Both the position numbers and the translations under genes were made by a program. Under the pieces are notes generated by a model. The model ran no database searches, was not told the origin of the DNA, and saw only the letters and a list, made by a program, of their open reading frames with translations. DNA of 64,000 nucleotides from Taeniopygia guttata (Eukaryota > Chordata > Aves > Passeriformes > Estrildidae): NCBI RefSeq assembly GCF_048771995.1, contig NC_133030.1, forward strand, positions 53,094,501-53,158,500, given 5' to 3'. Numbering within the stretch: position 1 is the first letter of the stretch; every line of letters begins with the position of its first letter. This document shows positions 61,371 to 64,000 of the stretch, one piece after another.

Positions 61371-62128
61371 CTGTAAAAAAAAAAAAAAAAAAATTCAGAA
61401 CAAACAAACAAAAAAAGAAAAGTAAAATTAAAGTATGTAGAAAATAAAAACTGGGCATCCACATAGATGTCATGTGAAACAGGCCTTGACAGGCACTCCA
61501 ACAGAGGCTGCACTTTCTAGCAGACCTACCTTCCCAGTCACGGCAAACATCAATTTATGCACGAAATTACAACAAACGAGTGCAGGACGAATCCCCAAGC
61601 TGACAGATAACGTGACCATTCAAAGACTGAGGAGTAACCAGCAGAACGCTTCACATGAATCTTGGCCATGCTGCAGCTGTGCAAGAGCAAAGCTGCCGTG
61701 CAGGGAAAGGCTGTGCCCAGAATTGCTCCTCATGCCAGAGCTCCCCAGCCCCGCGTCCCGCAGCGCTCCCTGCCCCGCCCGGGCACGGCAAAGCCACCGG
61801 CAGCGCTGCCCTTCGTGCGGCGGGATGCACTTTGCAGTGCCCTGCATACCCCGCGCTGCCCTTCGCAGGGAAAAGGGCACTTTCCCCGGACTCTGTGGCG
61901 AGGCAGCCCCGCAGGGAGTGGAGGAAAAGCCCCCAAGTGCATCGAGGCATCTCAGGGGGAGGGAGAAAACGTGTGCGGCAGAGACCCTCCACACCCGGCG
62001 CCTCGCAGCGGTCACGGGGCGGCAGTGAGCACCCAGCCAGCCCCTCTCCCGCCGGCCGGGGTCTCTCTGCGGTGCCGGTGCCCGTCCCGGTGCCCATCCC
62101 CACCCCGGCCCGTCCCGGCGCCGCTCAC

Positions 62129-62200
62129 CCGCCGCTCTCCGTCACCACCATTGCATCAGCCCCGCCCGCACGGCCGCGCGGCTCCCGGCTGGGAAACACA
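62129..62200 (-). other. WARS1: Presumed WARS1 noncoding exon 1, right edge uncertain
   Basis: The minus strand reads ...GACGGAGAGCGGCGG followed by GTGAGC, a good donor. The exon start is not visible; the upper coordinate is a guess. The call rests on position upstream of the WARS1 coding exons and within the CpG island. Confidence 0.4.
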
Positions 62201-62389
62201 GCCCGCCGGAACCATTGCCTCACACGGGCCTCCCTCGTGCGCCAGTCCCCAGCCCAAGCAGCGCTCTCCATTCCGCTCGCAGCGGCGGAAGAGGAGCTTC
62301 TGCCCGCTCACGGAGCCGCGCTCTGACCGCTGCCCTTCCCGACACGCCGCCCCAGCGCGGGGCTGCGACACGCGGAACTGTTGGAGTGG

Positions 62390-62444
62390 GCTGCCTTGTT
62401 TTCACCCGGCGTGTTTTTAGGAACGGCGCGGCGGCGGTCGACAG
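62390..62444 (+). other. WDR25: Presumed WDR25 noncoding exon 1
   Basis: Plus-strand sequence ending ...GGTCGACAG then GTGAGT, a strong donor, at the right edge of the island and head-to-head with WARS1. In human the gene in this position is WDR25, whose first exon is noncoding. The left edge is a guess. None of the WD-repeat coding exons are in the window. Confidence 0.5.
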
Positions 62445-62469
62445 GTGAGTTCCGGGAGTGGCGGCACCG

Positions 62470-62810
62470 CGGGAATGGGGACCGGGAATGGGAACCGGGA
62501 ATGGGGGCCGGGAATGGGAACCGGGAATGGGAATAGGGACCGGGAATGGGGGCCGGGAATGGGAACCGGGAATGGGAATGGGAATGGGGGCCGGGAATGG
62601 GGACCGGGAATGGGGGCCGGGAATGGGGACCGGGAATGGGGGCCGGGAATGGGGACCGGGAATAGGGACCGGGACCATGACCGGGAATGGGAATGGGGGC
62701 CGGGAATGCGGACCAGGAATGGGAATGGGGACCGGGAATGGCAGCGGGGAATGGCAATGGGTACCGGGAATGGGAACCGGGAATGGGGATCGGGGACCGG
62801 AACGGGGCCG
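62470..62810. repeat. GC-rich minisatellite, about 12-13-bp unit
   Basis: Some 25 irregular copies of units such as GGGAATGGGGACC, GGGAATGGGGGCC and GGGAATGGGAACC. It starts about 25 bp after the presumed WDR25 exon 1 donor. All three plus frames stay open because the unit lacks stop codons. The G-rich strand is the RNA-like strand of WDR25 and repeatedly satisfies a G3+N1-7 quadruplex pattern. Confidence 0.95.
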
Positions 62811-62975
62811 GGGGACCTTGTCCCGGCACCGCGGACGATCGCGGCGCCCGGGGCTCTGGGGAGAGGCAGCGGCTGTGCGGGAGAGCGAAGGAGCTGCCTC
62901 AGCTGCCGGGGCGCTCCCGGGACCCGCTTGCTCGGCTGGGGCTGCTCCGGGGGGACTGGAGCGGCCGGGGGTTTG

Positions 62976-63415
62976 CCTTAGGGCTGGAAGGGCCCTCTGG
63001 AGTTATCCAGGCCAAGCCTCTGGCCAGGCAGGGTCACCCAGAGCAGGTTCCGCAGTGACGCGCCCGGGTGGGTGCTGAATGTCTCCGGACAGGGAGAATC
63101 CGCGCTGAGCAGCGTGTCCCAGTGCTCTGCCCCCCTCCATGAAAAGAAGCGATTCCTCGCGTTGAGGTGGAACTGGTTGTGTTGTAGTTCATGGCCCTTG
63201 TTTATGGCCTGTCGCTGGGCACCACTAAAGAGCCTGGCACCATCCTCTGGGCACCGCCTTTGAGACATTTGTGTGAATTGATGCGATCCCCTCTGTTCTC
63301 CACACTAAACACGTCTCCCACAGTCTCTCATAAGAGATGCTCCAGACCCCTCATCATCTTTGTAGCCTCCATTGAACCCTCTCCAATAGCTTGTTCTTTC
63401 CGCTGGGGGCTGTGG
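62976..63415 (-). mobile_element. CR1 LINE fragment in presumed WDR25 intron 1
   Basis: On the plus strand it begins GGGCTGGAAGGGCCCTCTGG, the reverse complement of a CR1 3' region. It continues with 'cagggtcacccagagcagg', 'cgattcctcgcgttgaggtgg', 'cacactaaacacgtctccc' and 'cattgaaccctctccaatagc'. At about 440 bp it is truncated and noncoding. Its 3' sequence differs from the CR1 at 5.9 kb. Confidence 0.88.
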
Positions 63416-63448
63416 GACTGTGCCTCCTGCCGTGAGCCACCTGCGGTG

Positions 63449-63504
63449 CTCTGTGCCTTGTCACACCTCTGCTGGCCTCTGTGCCGTGTCACACCTCTGC
63501 TGGC
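63449..63504. repeat. 28-bp tandem duplication
   Basis: Two adjacent copies (63,449-63,476 and 63,477-63,504) of CTCTGTGCCTTGTCACACCT plus CTGCTGGC, differing at a single base. It lies just beyond the CR1 fragment. Confidence 0.92.
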
Positions 63505-64000
63505 ATCCGCGGGCACTGCGCCCCTCAGCTGAACACTCTTCTTCCATGCCTTCACATAAATCAGTCTTGTGGAAGCCGAGGAAAACCAAAATGCTACAAA
63601 CTTCTCTTTTAGCTCAACACATTGCACATCACATCGTGAATAAACTCAGTTTAGTTACAGGATGGTTCCAGTCAAGTACATTGTGGTTCCCCCCGACCCC
63701 CCATTTATCTTGGGTTAGGGCAGTGACTCTGGGTTGTGTTTCTTTAAAAAGAAAAGTGGATGGGAAGTGTTTAGATGAGAGAGATGCTTTATTCTTACAA
63801 AAATACTGAGGTTTATGGGTGATGGGTGTGGTGGGACGGGTTTATGCTGACCAAATCTAATGGGACACTTTCTTTCCATTATCTCATGGGAAACATTTTT
63901 AACCTTGTGTTTGCAAGGCACTATCTGGCACTTCTGAATTTCAGCTTGGGTTTTTTTTGTGTTAAAACAAACTAAAGTAACTCTGTAAGTCTAACCTAAT
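63505..64000. other. Presumed WDR25 intron 1, no features seen
   Basis: Single-copy sequence to the window end. No coding exon, splice-flanked frame or repeat is recognised. Confidence 0.5.

Larger units (their letters stand above)
61640..62460. promoter_or_regulatory. Bidirectional CpG-island promoter of WARS1 and WDR25
   Basis: A dense CpG and G+C block between two outward-pointing splice donors: minus-strand GGTGAGC just below 62,129 (presumed WARS1 noncoding exon 1) and plus-strand GTGAGT at 62,445 (presumed WDR25 exon 1). The donors are 315 bp apart. No TATA box is evident. In mammals the WARS1 promoter responds to interferon; I could not find a clear ISRE or GAS here by eye. Confidence 0.75.

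Noticed and set aside
61474-62420. Overlapping open frames of 130-252 codons on both strands at the 62-kb island
   Set aside because: CpG islands lack stop codons by base composition. The frames are Pro/Arg/Ala-rich, match no family and overlap each other on both strands.
62445-63078. Long plus-strand open frames of 123-206 codons rich in Gly, Asn, Arg and Met
   Set aside because: They are translations of the 12-13-bp minisatellite, open in all three frames because the unit has no stop codon; no domain and no splice logic.

Overview
The window is vertebrate nuclear DNA, almost certainly from a bird. Genes are split into short exons with GT..AG introns, two CpG islands mark promoters, and the only clear interspersed repeats are truncated chicken-repeat-1 (CR1) LINE pieces, several ending in the ATTCTATG-type tail. 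No bacterial operons, CRISPR arrays, tRNA or rRNA genes, or retroviral elements were recognised. The species cannot be named from the sequence alone.

The gene order matches the conserved block known in human 14q32 as YY1 - SLC25A29 - SLC25A47 - WARS1 - WDR25. From left to right: 1-7.7 kb is intergenic, with two CR1 pieces; YY1 is expected to the left of the window but none of its zinc-finger codons are visible here. SLC25A29 lies on the minus strand (coding 16,909 down to 9,307, four exons, 301 aa) with a CpG-island promoter near 17.0 kb and a 3' UTR reaching about 7.7 kb. A 13-kb intergenic stretch holds a CR1 mosaic (17.3-18.1 kb) and another CR1 (25.7-26.0 kb). SLC25A47 lies on the plus strand (coding 30,345-38,697, six exons, 294 aa). 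After a convergent intergenic stretch comes WARS1 on the minus strand (coding 58,652 down to 44,007, ten coding exons, 473 aa). WARS1 shares a CpG-island promoter at about 62 kb with a plus-strand noncoding first exon that is probably WDR25, whose coding exons lie beyond the window.

The two carriers are neighbouring, divergently oriented paralogues. Both have a first intron that splits a glycine codon, a second exon of exactly 44 nt, and a second intron directly after the first carrier signature. In both genes and in WARS1 the reconstructed exons join in frame from ATG to stop with consensus splice sites, so all three look functional. SLC25A29 is a mitochondrial basic amino-acid carrier, SLC25A47 a liver-type mitochondrial carrier, and WARS1 the cytoplasmic tryptophanyl-tRNA synthetase. 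They are neighbours by conserved synteny, not parts of one pathway.

I did not find an undescribed multigene system. The points most worth a second look are: a 236-bp sequence present twice in WARS1 introns, one copy flanked by a 12-bp direct repeat; a tandem-plus-palindrome structure in WARS1 intron 1; a G-quadruplex-prone minisatellite just inside the presumed WDR25 intron 1; a possible 23-nt WARS1 5'-UTR micro-exon; and loss in this species of the methionine used to start human mini-TrpRS.
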